A DNA stretch of 64,000 nt from contig NZ_JAQWFR010000007.1 in assembly GCF_029238675.1 (NCBI RefSeq), positions 1-64,000 on the forward strand, given 5' to 3'. The DNA comes from Oceanicoccus sp. Its GTDB lineage: Bacteria; Pseudomonadota; Gammaproteobacteria; Pseudomonadales; Dasaniaceae. Both the position numbers and the translations under genes were made by a program. The notes under the pieces were generated by a model. It saw only the letters and a list, made by a program, of their open reading frames with translations. It was not told the origin of the DNA and did not search any database. This document shows, piece by piece, positions 37,608 to 45,912 of the stretch. The stretch's first letter is position 1, and the number at the start of each line of letters is the position of its first letter.

Positions 37608-38348
37608 ATGAAAACATTAAAACAATCTGGCTTAAAGAGCCTATTTTTAGCCTTCTTATCTCTAGCCTTACTCACCAACGCATTAATATTCAATAAAGCC
37701 GAAGCAGCCATAGTGGTTTATAGCTTCTCCGGGTTGGTTGATGATTTAAGTGATAAAAAAGTCGACGCGGCTGATTATGGATTTAGCGAGGGAGATGTTT
37801 TTAGCGGCACTGTAACTATTGACGATGCACAACCCGACCTGGATAACGACACCGACATCGCCCTCTATGAAGGAACAAATATAGTATTTTCGTTCACTAT
37901 CAGCTCATCATCAGGTGTCTTGCTGTATTCAGATAATACCCTAGCTGATGATTTTGAATTGAAGATTGAAGACAATCATGGCAGCTCATCAAACCCTCAC
38001 GATAAATTTGAAATCAAAGACAAAAGCACCAGGGCAGCGATCTCAACGATCAATGGTAATGCGCCTGTTGACTTCTATGAATTAAAATTAAAACTTGAAG
38101 ATGATCAAAATGCTGATGCATTTAGCAGTACCATTCCAACTGTAGATGGCAGTCTGGGTATTTCAAACTTCAATAAAAAACATGAGTTTGAGATAAAATT
38201 TAAATCTAGCGGCGATGAGATAAAACTGAAAGGTGATATTGTCGCTTTTGCAAGCTTGAGTGAGATATCAGAAGTTCCCATTCCGGCTTCGGCCTGGCTT
38301 TTTATCTCATCTATAATCGGACTTGTTGGAGCGAAACGAAAAAGCTGA
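37608..38348 (+). CDS. Exported protein with VPxPA-CTERM-type sorting signal
   Basis: This 246-residue protein has an N-terminal signal peptide (LFLAFLSLALLTNALIF, cleaved near residue 33 after Ala-Glu-Ala-Ala), an acidic beta-rich body with no Cys, and a C-terminal VPIPASAWLFISSIIGLVGA followed by Lys-Arg-Lys. That tail has the order Val-Pro-x-Pro, hydrophobic helix, basic end of the PEP-CTERM/VPLPA-CTERM signals processed by exosortases in biofilm- and exopolysaccharide-forming bacteria. No exosortase is in the window, so one should exist elsewhere. The body is not recognised. The upstream 12-bp repeat array is notable. Confidence 0.8.
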   Translation: MKTLKQSGLKSLFLAFLSLALLTNALIFNKAEAAIVVYSFSGLVDDLSDKKVDAADYGFSEGDVFSGTVTIDDAQPDLDNDTDIALYEGTNIVFSFTISSSSGVLLYSDNTLADDFELKIEDNHGSSSNPHDKFEIKDKSTRAAISTINGNAPVDFYELKLKLEDDQNADAFSSTIPTVDGSLGISNFNKKHEFEIKFKSSGDEIKLKGDIVAFASLSEISEVPIPASAWLFISSIIGLVGAKRKS

Positions 38349-38487
38349 AAAAATAAAAATCGAGCATTCAGCTCTACCTTTTTCTATCAGGCACAAAAAT
38401 TTAATGGCTTCTTCGCAACCATGTACTGCCATATCTGGTATGATCTCGACCAGTGTTTCAAAGCTTTTTATTTTTTGAGGTAACAGG

Positions 38488-38730
38488 GTGAGCAACAAAA
38501 ACCGCTCGATTTTTAGTGACCGGCGTCTTGGCGCCGACAGGCGGGGCCAAAAGCTGCCCATGCCTGCAGACCTTGACCGCAGAGGCAGATGCCGAAGAAA
38601 CCGTCACTTTCAAGCCCAACCCTGGTGGCTGAGAATTGATTATGCGGTTGAGTTGATTAGCAAAGAAAAAAATCTCGAGACCGAACTTCCAACAGTAAAG
38701 TTACCGGGCGAAGGCTTTCCCAATACTTGA
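38488..38730 (+). CDS. Small basic hypothetical protein with repeated DRR motifs
   Basis: This 80-residue protein starts at GTG 38488 with GAGG eight bases upstream. Its N-terminal half carries SDRRLGADRRG and DLDRRGRCRRNRH, a repeated Asp-Arg-Arg pattern, followed by an aromatic stretch (PWWLRIDYAVELI). I do not recognise the family. The ribosome binding site and biased composition support a real gene. Confidence 0.55.
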   Translation: MSNKNRSIFSDRRLGADRRGQKLPMPADLDRRGRCRRNRHFQAQPWWLRIDYAVELISKEKNLETELPTVKLPGEGFPNT

Positions 38731-38818
38731 AGCTAAGCGTAATCGTTAGCTACGTCTTACAATAAAAATTTTTACTTATTCTTAAACCTACCAAGCTGAT
38801 GGTCTTTCACCATTACCA

Positions 38819-39067
38819 CTAGTGATTAAGCTCGTTAAAAAACACTCGTCGGCTGTGAATCATTTCTTTATAGGTTTGCAGCATGGAAAAATCAACAGTG
38901 GCTGCCCGGGCTTCCAGTGCCTCCATCTGTTTTTCCAGCTCAACTAATTCTTGCAGTAACTTTTCTTTCACGGAATCTGTATTTTGAAGAGCAACACCAC
39001 CGGCGGTTTCATGCCGTAATTCGGGTCGATTCAGATCCAAATATCCAATCGCCTTTTTCATTATCAT
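38819..39067 (-). CDS. Small hypothetical protein, coiled-coil
   Basis: This 82-residue protein has a predicted coiled coil (KEKLLQELVELEKQMEALEARA, about residues 34-55). Start either ATG 39067 or the in-frame ATG 39061, with AGAGG just upstream. Not recognised. It is convergent with the small DRR protein gene. Confidence 0.5.
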   Translation of the reverse strand: MIMKKAIGYLDLNRPELRHETAGGVALQNTDSVKEKLLQELVELEKQMEALEARAATVDFSMLQTYKEMIHSRRVFFNELNH

Positions 39068-39238
39068 TGCCTCTACGCTTGCGTCCTGTCATTCACATTT
39101 ATCTGTCTGGACTGGTTAAGATCCTCTTTATGCCCAGAAAAAACAAGCAAAAACAGCGATGAAACAGTCAATAATAGCCTGGCATGAACTTTTTAAAACG
39201 TCAGAGAATAAGAAAAATTGCTTTATTACGAATAGACC

Positions 39239-40090
39239 CTAAGAGCCAGCTCCTGCTTGAAACAGGCCCGCCCATTCCTCCGCAGTACCGCCAAGGGCAT
39301 AAAAATTGGGACTCATCACCGAAGACTGGCGGTTGTACACCAGAGGGTTGAATTCAATATCGACCAGACTCCCGCCAGCCGCCTCAAGCACTGCCTGCCC
39401 CGCTGCAGTATCCCACTCACAGCAAGGAGAAAAACGGGGATAAATATCAGCAGCTCCTTCGGCCAGACGACAGAATTTAAGCGCGCTGCCTGCGGTCACT
39501 CTTTCAACCTGTTGAAAGTGCCCTGCCAGTTTAGTGATGCAGGATTCAAACTCAGCACCGCCATAGCGACTGCTGCTGATCACACGAACCGAATCATTCA
39601 AGGCAGGTGTTGCTGCACTCACCGCAATCTCCCTGCGCCCACCACTATCAATACGCAAGGCTCGCCCTTGCTCTACAAAACCCAGATAAGCGGCCTGCTC
39701 CAAAGGGATATAAACCACCCCCAACACCGGCCGATGATTTTCAATCAGGGCAATATTAATGGTGAACTCGCCAGTGCGATCGATAAATTCACGGGTACCA
39801 TCCAGAGGGTCGACTAACCAGTAGCAAGGCCATTGGCTGCGCTCGGTAAAATCCGGTAAGGCCTGCTCTTCAGATAACACCGGCCATTGTGGTGTAAGCT
39901 CCGCCAGACCTTTTAAAAAAATGTCATGGGACCGCGTATCAGCCTCTGTCACGGGTGAATCATCCAACTTCAGCTCAACAGCAACTGGCTTATCAGCACT
40001 ATAGACCTCCACGATGGCGCGTCCCGCCTGCCGGCAGAGTAATAACAACTGCTCCGCTATCCGCTCTGTTTCTTGCTGCCCTATACTCAA
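39239..40090 (-). CDS. cysQ: 3'(2'),5'-bisphosphate nucleotidase
   Basis: This 283-residue member of the inositol monophosphatase superfamily removes phosphate from PAP produced in sulfate assimilation. The Li-sensitive metal site is seen in DPLDGTREFIDRTGEF (Asp-Pro-Leu-Asp-Gly-Thr), with the upstream LSEEQA glutamates and the C-terminal CEWDTAAGQAVLEAAGG. Its 5' end overlaps no other gene once yrfG is started at 40203. Confidence 0.93.
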   Translation of the reverse strand: MSIGQQETERIAEQLLLLCRQAGRAIVEVYSADKPVAVELKLDDSPVTEADTRSHDIFLKGLAELTPQWPVLSEEQALPDFTERSQWPCYWLVDPLDGTREFIDRTGEFTINIALIENHRPVLGVVYIPLEQAAYLGFVEQGRALRIDSGGRREIAVSAATPALNDSVRVISSSRYGGAEFESCITKLAGHFQQVERVTAGSALKFCRLAEGAADIYPRFSPCCEWDTAAGQAVLEAAGGSLVDIEFNPLVYNRQSSVMSPNFYALGGTAEEWAGLFQAGAGS

Positions 40091-40202
40091 TCAATCAACC
40101 CCTGCATTGCGATTTACCCACTATAACCACATACATACCCATATTACACTTAACAAAGACCAGCCGGCCCTTCATAATCGCTTCCCCGAAAAAGGAACAG
40201 CA

Positions 40203-40871
40203 ATGATCAACTGGCAGCAAATAGAAACAGTTATGCTCGATATGGACGGCACTCTGCTGGACCTGCATTTCGACAATTACTTCTGGCTGCATTACCTGCC
40301 TAAACGGGTCGCAGATATTCACCAACAAGATGAAGAGCAAACCCGGCAACATTTAGTCGCCCGCTTTGAACAGGAGCGCGGTACCTTAAACTGGTACTGC
40401 CTGGATTATTGGACAGAGCAATTACAGGTAGACATCCCGGCATTAAAGCGTGAAATCCAGCATATGATCGCCATCCGCCCCCATGTAATGACCTTTTTGC
40501 AACAACTGCAGCAAAGCTCAAAGCACGTTATGCTGGTCACCAATGCCCACCGAAACAGCCTGAACATCAAGATGGACAATACCGGCCTGGGCGATTTGTT
40601 TGATGAACTGGTGGTCTCCCATGACTTCAGGCACCCCAAAGAACAAAGAGAGTTTTGGCACCAACTGAAAATCAGCCACCCCTTCAATCCGGCCACAACC
40701 CTATTGATTGATGATACCTTCAGCGTACTGCAATCAGCCCAAAACTATGGCATCAAACATCTCTTAACTCTGCTACAGCCAGACAGTAAACTGAGTAAAC
40801 GTGAACACACCGAATTTCCAGGCATCTTACATTTTGATGAAATTATGCCTATTACTGATATCAAGCTATGA
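40203..40871 (+). CDS. yrfG: GMP/IMP nucleotidase (HAD family)
   Basis: The start is placed at ATG 40203 (MINWQQIETVMLDMDGTLLD), giving 222 residues, the same as E. coli YrfG; the longer frame overlaps cysQ. The HAD motifs are DMDGT (nucleophile Asp), the Thr-Asn of LVTNAHRN, the Lys of HPKEQ and the IDDTFS acidic pair. It dephosphorylates purine nucleotides. It overlaps hslR by 4 bp, the same pairing as in E. coli (yrfG-hslR-hslO). Confidence 0.93.
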   Translation: MINWQQIETVMLDMDGTLLDLHFDNYFWLHYLPKRVADIHQQDEEQTRQHLVARFEQERGTLNWYCLDYWTEQLQVDIPALKREIQHMIAIRPHVMTFLQQLQQSSKHVMLVTNAHRNSLNIKMDNTGLGDLFDELVVSHDFRHPKEQREFWHQLKISHPFNPATTLLIDDTFSVLQSAQNYGIKHLLTLLQPDSKLSKREHTEFPGILHFDEIMPITDIKL

Positions 40872-41290
40872 GCGACGATACAAAAACAGAGCACCCCTTC
40901 CCTGCCAGCAAAGTCAGGCTGGATAAATGGCTATGGGCCGCCCGCTTTTTTAAAACTCGCAGCCTGGCAAAACAGGCGATAGAAGGGGGCAAGGTTCACT
41001 ACAATGGCGCCCGCAGCAAAGTTTCTAAAGAGGTTGATATCGGTGCCAAACTGACGATCCGTGCCGGCTGGGATGAAAAGGAAGTTGAAGTCATTGCCCT
41101 CTCCGAACAACGCCGCGGAGCCACCGAAGCCCAGCTGCTCTATACAGAAACTGAAGCCAGCATAGCTCGCAGAGCCGCCGAAGCGGACCAGCGCAAAGCC
41201 TTTAAAGGCCTGGGCCTAACCCAAAAAGAGCGCCCCAATAAAAAACAGCGCCGCCAGATCCACCGCTTTAAACAAATCCAGCACGACTAA
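40868..41290 (+). CDS. hslR: Heat shock protein 15 (ribosome-associated, S4-like)
   Basis: This 140-residue basic protein has an S4 RNA-binding domain (RLDKWLWAARFFKTRSLAKQAIEGGKVHYNG, residues 17-47) and a Lys/Arg-rich C-terminal helix (QKERPNKKQRRQIHRF). Hsp15 rescues stalled 50S subunits carrying peptidyl-tRNA. It lies between yrfG and hslO as in enteric bacteria, but the gap to hslO is filled with repeats. Confidence 0.95.
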   Translation: MSDDTKTEHPFPASKVRLDKWLWAARFFKTRSLAKQAIEGGKVHYNGARSKVSKEVDIGAKLTIRAGWDEKEVEVIALSEQRRGATEAQLLYTETEASIARRAAEADQRKAFKGLGLTQKERPNKKQRRQIHRFKQIQHD

Positions 41291-41350
41291 CACTAACCCA
41301 CCGCCACTCCCGCAAACGTACACCCCACAAACGTACGTCCCACAAACGTA

Positions 41351-41453
41351 CGTCATTCCCGCGAAGGCGGGAATCCAGTGCTGTAGATTTCCGCTTTAGC
41401 GGAAATAACAGCATAAGCATGCAGGCTAGATTCCCGCCTTCGCGGGAATGACG
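41351..41453. repeat. Complete 103-bp palindromic element, copy 1
   Basis: Left hairpin CGTCATTCCCGCGAAGGCGG/GAATCCAG, then TGCTGTAG, inner hairpin ATTTCCGCTTTAGCGGAAAT, then AACAGCATAAGCATGCAGGC, then right hairpin ending GCGGGAATGACG. It is in the opposite orientation to the copies at 48975 and 54593. Preceded by a short ACGTACGTCCCACAA repeat (41319-41350). Confidence 0.9.
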
Positions 41454-41497
41454 TACGCCCGCGGGAATGACGGTGGTTGGGGGAATGGCAGCAGGCT

Positions 41498-41519
41498 GGT
41501 GGATTGTAATCCACCCTAC
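41498..41519. repeat. GGTGGATT/AATCCACC palindrome
   Basis: GGTGGATTGTAATCCACC followed by CTAC, 17 bp before the hslO start. Second-family repeat adjacent to a 103-bp element. Confidence 0.8.
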
Positions 41520-41536
41520 CTCTATAATCCCCGCCC

Positions 41537-42391
41537 ATGACTGATCAACTACAACGTTTTATCTTCGACAATACCGATATTCGTGGCGAAATCACCCGTC
41601 TGGATAAAAGCTACCAGGATACGCTGGCCAACCACAACTACCCCGAAGTGGTCGCTCACTTACTTGGAGAGTTCATGGCTGCAGCCACCTTGCTAAGCGC
41701 CACACTGAAATTTGAAGGCACATTAACACTACAGGTCCGCAGTGAAGGCGAGATACCACTGATAATGGCGGAGGCAAGCTCTGACCACAAACTACGAGCC
41801 ATTGCCCGTGAAGCCGATGCCGCCAGCAGCAAGGAATTCACCCAACTACTGGCCAACGGCCAACTCATCATTACCGTCGACCCTAAAAAAGGCCAGCGCT
41901 ATCAGGGTATCGTTGTCCTTGAAGGCAACAATTTATCAGAGTGCCTCGAAGCCTACTTCCTGCAAAGCGAGCAACTCTCTACCCGGGTATGGCTAGCCAG
42001 CAACAATCAACAGGCCGTCGGCATGATGCTACAGGAACTCCCCCCCAGTGATGCTATAGAACCTGCACAGCGACAGCAGCAGTGGCAACATGTCACCAAA
42101 CTGGCTGAAACCCTGACCGCTGAAGAATTACTCTCCCTGCCCTTTGATGAACTGCTCTACCGTCTTTACCACCAGGAACAAGTCCGCCTGTTCGAAGCCG
42201 ATACCCTCGCCTTCCAATGCAGCTGCTCAGAAACCCGAACCCTGAATGCACTGCGCACCTTAGGAAGAGAAGAGCTGGACAGTATTATTGAAGAAACCGG
42301 TGCCATTGATATCAATTGCGAGTTTTGCCACCAGCATTACCGCTTTGATAGCGCCGCCGTTGCCAGCTTATTTGAGCAGACTCTGCACTAG
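41537..42391 (+). CDS. hslO: Redox-activated chaperone Hsp33
   Basis: This 284-residue cytosolic holdase is switched on by oxidation. The zinc/redox site is intact: Cys-Ser-Cys in AFQCSCSETR and Cys-Glu-Phe-Cys in INCEFCHQHY near the C-terminus. The N-terminal chaperone domain has the RGEITRLDKSYQ opening. It is third in the yrfG-hslR-hslO series, with 246 bp of repeats inserted before it, so it may have its own promoter. Confidence 0.96.
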   Translation: MTDQLQRFIFDNTDIRGEITRLDKSYQDTLANHNYPEVVAHLLGEFMAAATLLSATLKFEGTLTLQVRSEGEIPLIMAEASSDHKLRAIAREADAASSKEFTQLLANGQLIITVDPKKGQRYQGIVVLEGNNLSECLEAYFLQSEQLSTRVWLASNNQQAVGMMLQELPPSDAIEPAQRQQQWQHVTKLAETLTAEELLSLPFDELLYRLYHQEQVRLFEADTLAFQCSCSETRTLNALRTLGREELDSIIEETGAIDINCEFCHQHYRFDSAAVASLFEQTLH

Positions 42392-42434
42392 GCCACTATT
42401 GCAGTAATATTTACAACAGTACCCCCTGCATTTT

Positions 42435-42449
42435 TGTAGTTTTACTACG
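42435..42449. promoter_or_regulatory. HexR-like binding site, distal
   Basis: TGTAGTTTTACTACG matches 14 of 15 positions of the HexR consensus TGTARTWWWAYTACA known from Shewanella and other gammaproteobacteria. Confidence 0.65.
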
Positions 42450-42553
42450 GGAAGCCACAGAGCAAAATCATCGGGTTTTAACACTCAAGGGCCTGCGCCA
42501 ACCGCCAGCCAGGATAAACCCCGGCTTTATCTGGCCTGGGCCTCTGCCATACC

Positions 42554-42568
42554 TGTAGTTTTATTACT
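42554..42568. promoter_or_regulatory. HexR-like binding site, proximal
   Basis: TGTAGTTTTATTACT matches 14 of 15 positions of the HexR consensus. Its centre is about 74 bp before the predicted pckA transcription start, a position compatible with activation. Confidence 0.65.
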
Positions 42569-42619
42569 CAAAAGAGCCGTAAAAACCCCCCTCAAGGGTT
42601 AGCGTCACCCTATATTTTT

Positions 42620-42628
42620 TGCCATAAT
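42620..42628 (+). promoter_or_regulatory. pckA promoter, extended minus-10
   Basis: TGC followed by CATAAT fits an extended minus-10 element; transcription would begin near 42635. No good minus-35 is present, consistent with activator dependence. Confidence 0.5.
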
Positions 42629-42762
42629 GGCGCCCCCCAAAAGAGCGGGTACCGGTAGACGCCTATCTTAGTCAATAATAAGTCTTTAGGCAGGCTACCG
42701 AGATAACAAAATACTTAAGCCAGCTCGGGCACAAGGCCACTAGACAGGAAAAGAGAACTAGC

Positions 42763-44307
42763 ATGACCACACACACCAATTTATCTGCCTCCGAATTAAT
42801 CGAACAGGCACTACTGCGCGGCGAAGGTCAACTGACCGATACCGGCGCACTTTATATCACTACCGGCAAACGCACCGGTCGCTCTCCCGCTGACCGCTTC
42901 GTAGTGCAGGAACCATCAACTGCAGATGCTATCGATTGGGGTTCAGTCAACCGTCCCTTTGATGCCGACAAGTTTGATGCGCTATGGAACCGTGTTGAAG
43001 ACTACCTGGCGCAGAAAGATCGCTTTGTTTCTACATTGCATGTAGGCGCCCACGACGAGCACTACATTCCTGTACAGGTTAATACAGAAACGGCCTGGCA
43101 AGGCCTGTTTGGTTACAACATGTTTGTTCGCCCGGAAGGCGGCAAATACAACCCCAAGTCCAAAGAGGAATGGACCATCCTCAATGTAGCCAGCTTTGAA
43201 TGTGACCCCGAGCGTGACGGCACCAATTCAGACGGCGTTGTGCTGGTTAACTTTGCCCAGCGCAAAGTATTATTGGCGGGCATGCGTTATGCCGGCGAAA
43301 TGAAAAAAGCTATGTTCTCGGTACAAAACTTCCTGTTGCCAGAAAAAGACGTAATGCCAATGCACTGTTCGGCCAACGTTGATGAAGAAGGTAACACCAC
43401 ATTGTTCTTCGGTTTATCCGGCACCGGTAAAACCACTTTATCCGCAGACCCTGCCTGCCACCTGATTGGTGATGACGAGCACGGTTGGTCCAAAGGCGCG
43501 GTCTTTAATATCGAAGGCGGTTGCTATGCTAAAACCATTAACCTTAGCCAGAAAAACGAACCTATTATTTGGGACGCGATTCGCTTTGGCGCCATTGTTG
43601 AAAATGTTGTGCTGGATGAAAAGCGCACCGCTGATTACGACGACGTAAGCCTGAGTGAAAACGGTCGCTGTTCTTATCCTTTAGAGCACGTTGAAAAACG
43701 CGTTATTGAAAATGCTGCCGGCGAGCCAAAAACCGTTATCTTCCTTACCTGTGATGTATCCGGTGTATTGCCTCCTGTTTCTATCCTGTCTAAAGAAGCA
43801 GCGGCATTCCACTTCCTGTCAGGTTATACCGCTCGTGTTGGTTCAACAGAAATTGGCGCAGAAGCGGGTATCCACCCAACCTTCTCAACTTGTTTTGGTG
43901 CGCCCTTTATGCCTCGCCCTGCCGGTGACTACGCAGAACTATTAATGAAGCGTATTGAAGATTTTGATTCACAGGTTTACCTGATCAACACAGGCTGGAC
44001 TGGTGGCTCAGGCGGCGAAGGTGGCAACGGTTCACGCTTCCCAATCCCTGTAACCCGTGCCGTTGTATCAGCTGCGCAAAACGGTTCTTTACTCAACGCT
44101 GAAACAGAGCATCTGGATGCACTTAACCTGGATATTCCTGTTTCAATCCCCGGTGTTGATGAAAAATATATCAACCCACGTAAAGCATGGGGCAACGAAG
44201 CCGGTTACGATGAGCAAGCTGGAAAATTAGCCAACCTGTTCCAGGATAATATCAAAAAGTTTGATGTTTCTGATGATATTGTTAAGGCGGGCCCCAAAGC
44301 CTCCTAA
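42763..44307 (+). CDS. pckA: Phosphoenolpyruvate carboxykinase (ATP)
   Basis: This 514-residue enzyme converts oxaloacetate to PEP, the entry step of gluconeogenesis. The ATP-binding P-loop [14 protein letters not shown] and the following LIGDDEHGW acidic site are visible, as are [12 protein letters not shown] near the N-terminus and [10 protein letters not shown] near the substrate site. It stands alone with its own promoter, two HexR-like sites and a terminator. Codon use is somewhat different from its neighbours (more T-ending codons), as expected for a highly expressed gene. Confidence 0.97.
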   Translation: MTTHTNLSASELIEQALLRGEGQLTDTGALYITTGKRTGRSPADRFVVQEPSTADAIDWGSVNRPFDADKFDALWNRVEDYLAQKDRFVSTLHVGAHDEHYIPVQVNTETAWQGLFGYNMFVRPEGGKYNPKSKEEWTILNVASFECDPERDGTNSDGVVLVNFAQRKVLLAGMRYAGEMKKAMFSVQNFLLPEKDVMPMHCSANVDEEGNTTLFFGLSGTGKTTLSADPACHLIGDDEHGWSKGAVFNIEGGCYAKTINLSQKNEPIIWDAIRFGAIVENVVLDEKRTADYDDVSLSENGRCSYPLEHVEKRVIENAAGEPKTVIFLTCDVSGVLPPVSILSKEAAAFHFLSGYTARVGSTEIGAEAGIHPTFSTCFGAPFMPRPAGDYAELLMKRIEDFDSQVYLINTGWTGGSGGEGGNGSRFPIPVTRAVVSAAQNGSLLNAETEHLDALNLDIPVSIPGVDEKYINPRKAWGNEAGYDEQAGKLANLFQDNIKKFDVSDDIVKAGPKAS

Positions 44308-44352
44308 GCTGTACCTTCTAAGTTATACCCCCTAAACTATACACAGAAAGTG

Positions 44353-44386
44353 AAAAGGGACGGCTTGCCAAAGCCGTCCCTTTTTT
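44353..44386 (+). terminator. Intrinsic terminator after pckA
   Basis: Fourteen-base stem AAAAGGGACGGCTT with AAGCCGTCCCTTTT, four-base loop, then a T run. Confidence 0.92.
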
Positions 44387-44558
44387 ATGTCTATAAAATA
44401 GTGTCAAAAGTGTTAAACCGAATATCATAACTTCGGTACCGGCCTTGTAAAAACATATAAAACCATATTTAAAAAGCTTTATTAAAGTCTATAATAAAAT
44501 ACGATATCAATATCGAGAACAAAGGACTGAAGCATATCGTAAGCAGCTTCCGCATTCA

Positions 44559-45788
44559 TTGAAGAGTATTATTTCTTTGGCAAGTGACAGCACAGCAATA
44601 CGCATTAATTGTGAACACCTCAATATTGGCATGAAGGTTGTCGAGCTGGACCGCCCGTGGGTCAACTCTCCCTTTACCGTTCATGGGTTTCGTATTAGCT
44701 CCCACAGTGAAATCCAAAAACTACAGGCAAGCTGCGAATATGTTTATATCTCAGCGCCCAAGGCAAAGCCTGAAGACGAAGCCAGCGGCCAACACCTAAA
44801 GCGTCAAAACTATACCAATACACAATCTTTTCAACAGGCATTGCCGCGGGCCAAAAGCGCTCATCGCCAGGCTAAAAGCGTCGTTAAAGGCTTTTTTAAA
44901 AACCTCAGCCTGGGGCAAGACTTTGAAACCTCCGTCGCTAAAAAAGCCGTCAAGCAATGTGTAGACAGTGTTATCGCCAACCAGGAGGCTATGCTGTGGC
45001 TAGGCCTATTGAAGGATGTCGATGAATATACCGCCAGACACAGCTTAAATGTTGGCCTGCTATCCATCATTCTGGGCCGTGCCGAAGGCCTTTCGCCAGC
45101 CGAACTGGAAACCGTGGGACTTTGCGGCATGATGCATGATATGGGCAAGTCAAAAATCCCTTTGGAGATACTTAACAAGGAGGGGGCATTTACCGACGAA
45201 GAATTCGAGATTATGAAAACCCATACCACTCTGGGTTACGACATCTTACGTGAAAAATCAGATATCACGGATGAGGTAGCCAATGTTGCGCACAGTCATC
45301 ACGAGCGCCTGAATGGCAGGGGCTACCCCCGCGCACTACCACCGGAAGAAATCACCTACTTTAGTCGTATTGTCGCCATTGCTGACGCCTACGATGCTAT
45401 GACCAGCAAACGGATCTATAGCTCGGCCATAACCTCTCTTGAAGGCTTGCGTATTCTTATCGGCGCCAAGGGCAGCCATTTTGACCCCGCACTGGTGGAC
45501 CGTTTTGTCGAGTGCATTGGTATATACCCTGCTGGTAGTGTTGCTGAACTTAGCACCGGTGAAATTGCTTTAGTCTTGCCCTCCCCACTCGAGCAACGCA
45601 ACTCTCCCAATGTGTTAGTGATAAGGGATAAAGACAAAAACCCCTGCGAAGAAAGGCGAATCAACCTGAATGAGCACCATGAAGATAACAAAGGCCAACG
45701 TCTAAAAATCAAACATTTATTGTCTGATGATGCCTTTGGTATTGACCTGGCCAAGTACCATGAACAAGGCTCAATACTCGGCGGTTGA
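44559..45788 (+). CDS. HD-GYP domain cyclic-di-GMP phosphodiesterase, DUF3391 N-terminus
   Basis: This 409-residue protein has an N-terminal DUF3391-type region (IRINCEHLNIGMKVVELDRPWVNSPF, residues 14-39), a Gln/Lys-rich linker, and an HD-GYP domain from about 150. The metal motif is HD193-194 and the GYP signature is HHERLNGRGYP (247-257), with the usual DGxGYP aspartate replaced by Asn. Such enzymes hydrolyse cyclic di-GMP to control motility and biofilm. The start is uncertain: TTG 44559 or TTG 44577, since the DUF3391 region rules out the later ATG 44631. Confidence 0.9.
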   Translation: MKSIISLASDSTAIRINCEHLNIGMKVVELDRPWVNSPFTVHGFRISSHSEIQKLQASCEYVYISAPKAKPEDEASGQHLKRQNYTNTQSFQQALPRAKSAHRQAKSVVKGFFKNLSLGQDFETSVAKKAVKQCVDSVIANQEAMLWLGLLKDVDEYTARHSLNVGLLSIILGRAEGLSPAELETVGLCGMMHDMGKSKIPLEILNKEGAFTDEEFEIMKTHTTLGYDILREKSDITDEVANVAHSHHERLNGRGYPRALPPEEITYFSRIVAIADAYDAMTSKRIYSSAITSLEGLRILIGAKGSHFDPALVDRFVECIGIYPAGSVAELSTGEIALVLPSPLEQRNSPNVLVIRDKDKNPCEERRINLNEHHEDNKGQRLKIKHLLSDDAFGIDLAKYHEQGSILGG

Positions 45789-45912
45789 TGGCTAATCGCA
45801 CAATTAATAATAACTCCCTAGCAAAAAAAAAATTACACCACAAGCTGCCAACCTGCGATAGCTTTTTGCATAATAGCGGTCCGAAAAATAAGCGGTATCA
45901 ATATCTTCCATT

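Larger units (their letters stand above)
42392..42762. other. pckA upstream regulatory region
   Basis: It holds two HexR-like sites (42435, 42554), an extended minus-10 promoter (42620-42628) and an imperfect stem-loop with arms near 42654-42665 and 42687-42699 in the putative leader. Confidence 0.6.

Noticed and set aside
37520-37609. Minus-strand hydrophobic peptide (MIAILVAFAAFVVFVLIQGA...) resembling a small membrane toxin, next to the Val-Val-Thr-Gly frame of the 12-bp array
   Set aside because: No ribosome binding site before its ATG, it overlaps the start of the secreted-protein gene, and the repeat-array frame has no start codon. Low-complexity AT-rich DNA explains the hydrophobicity.
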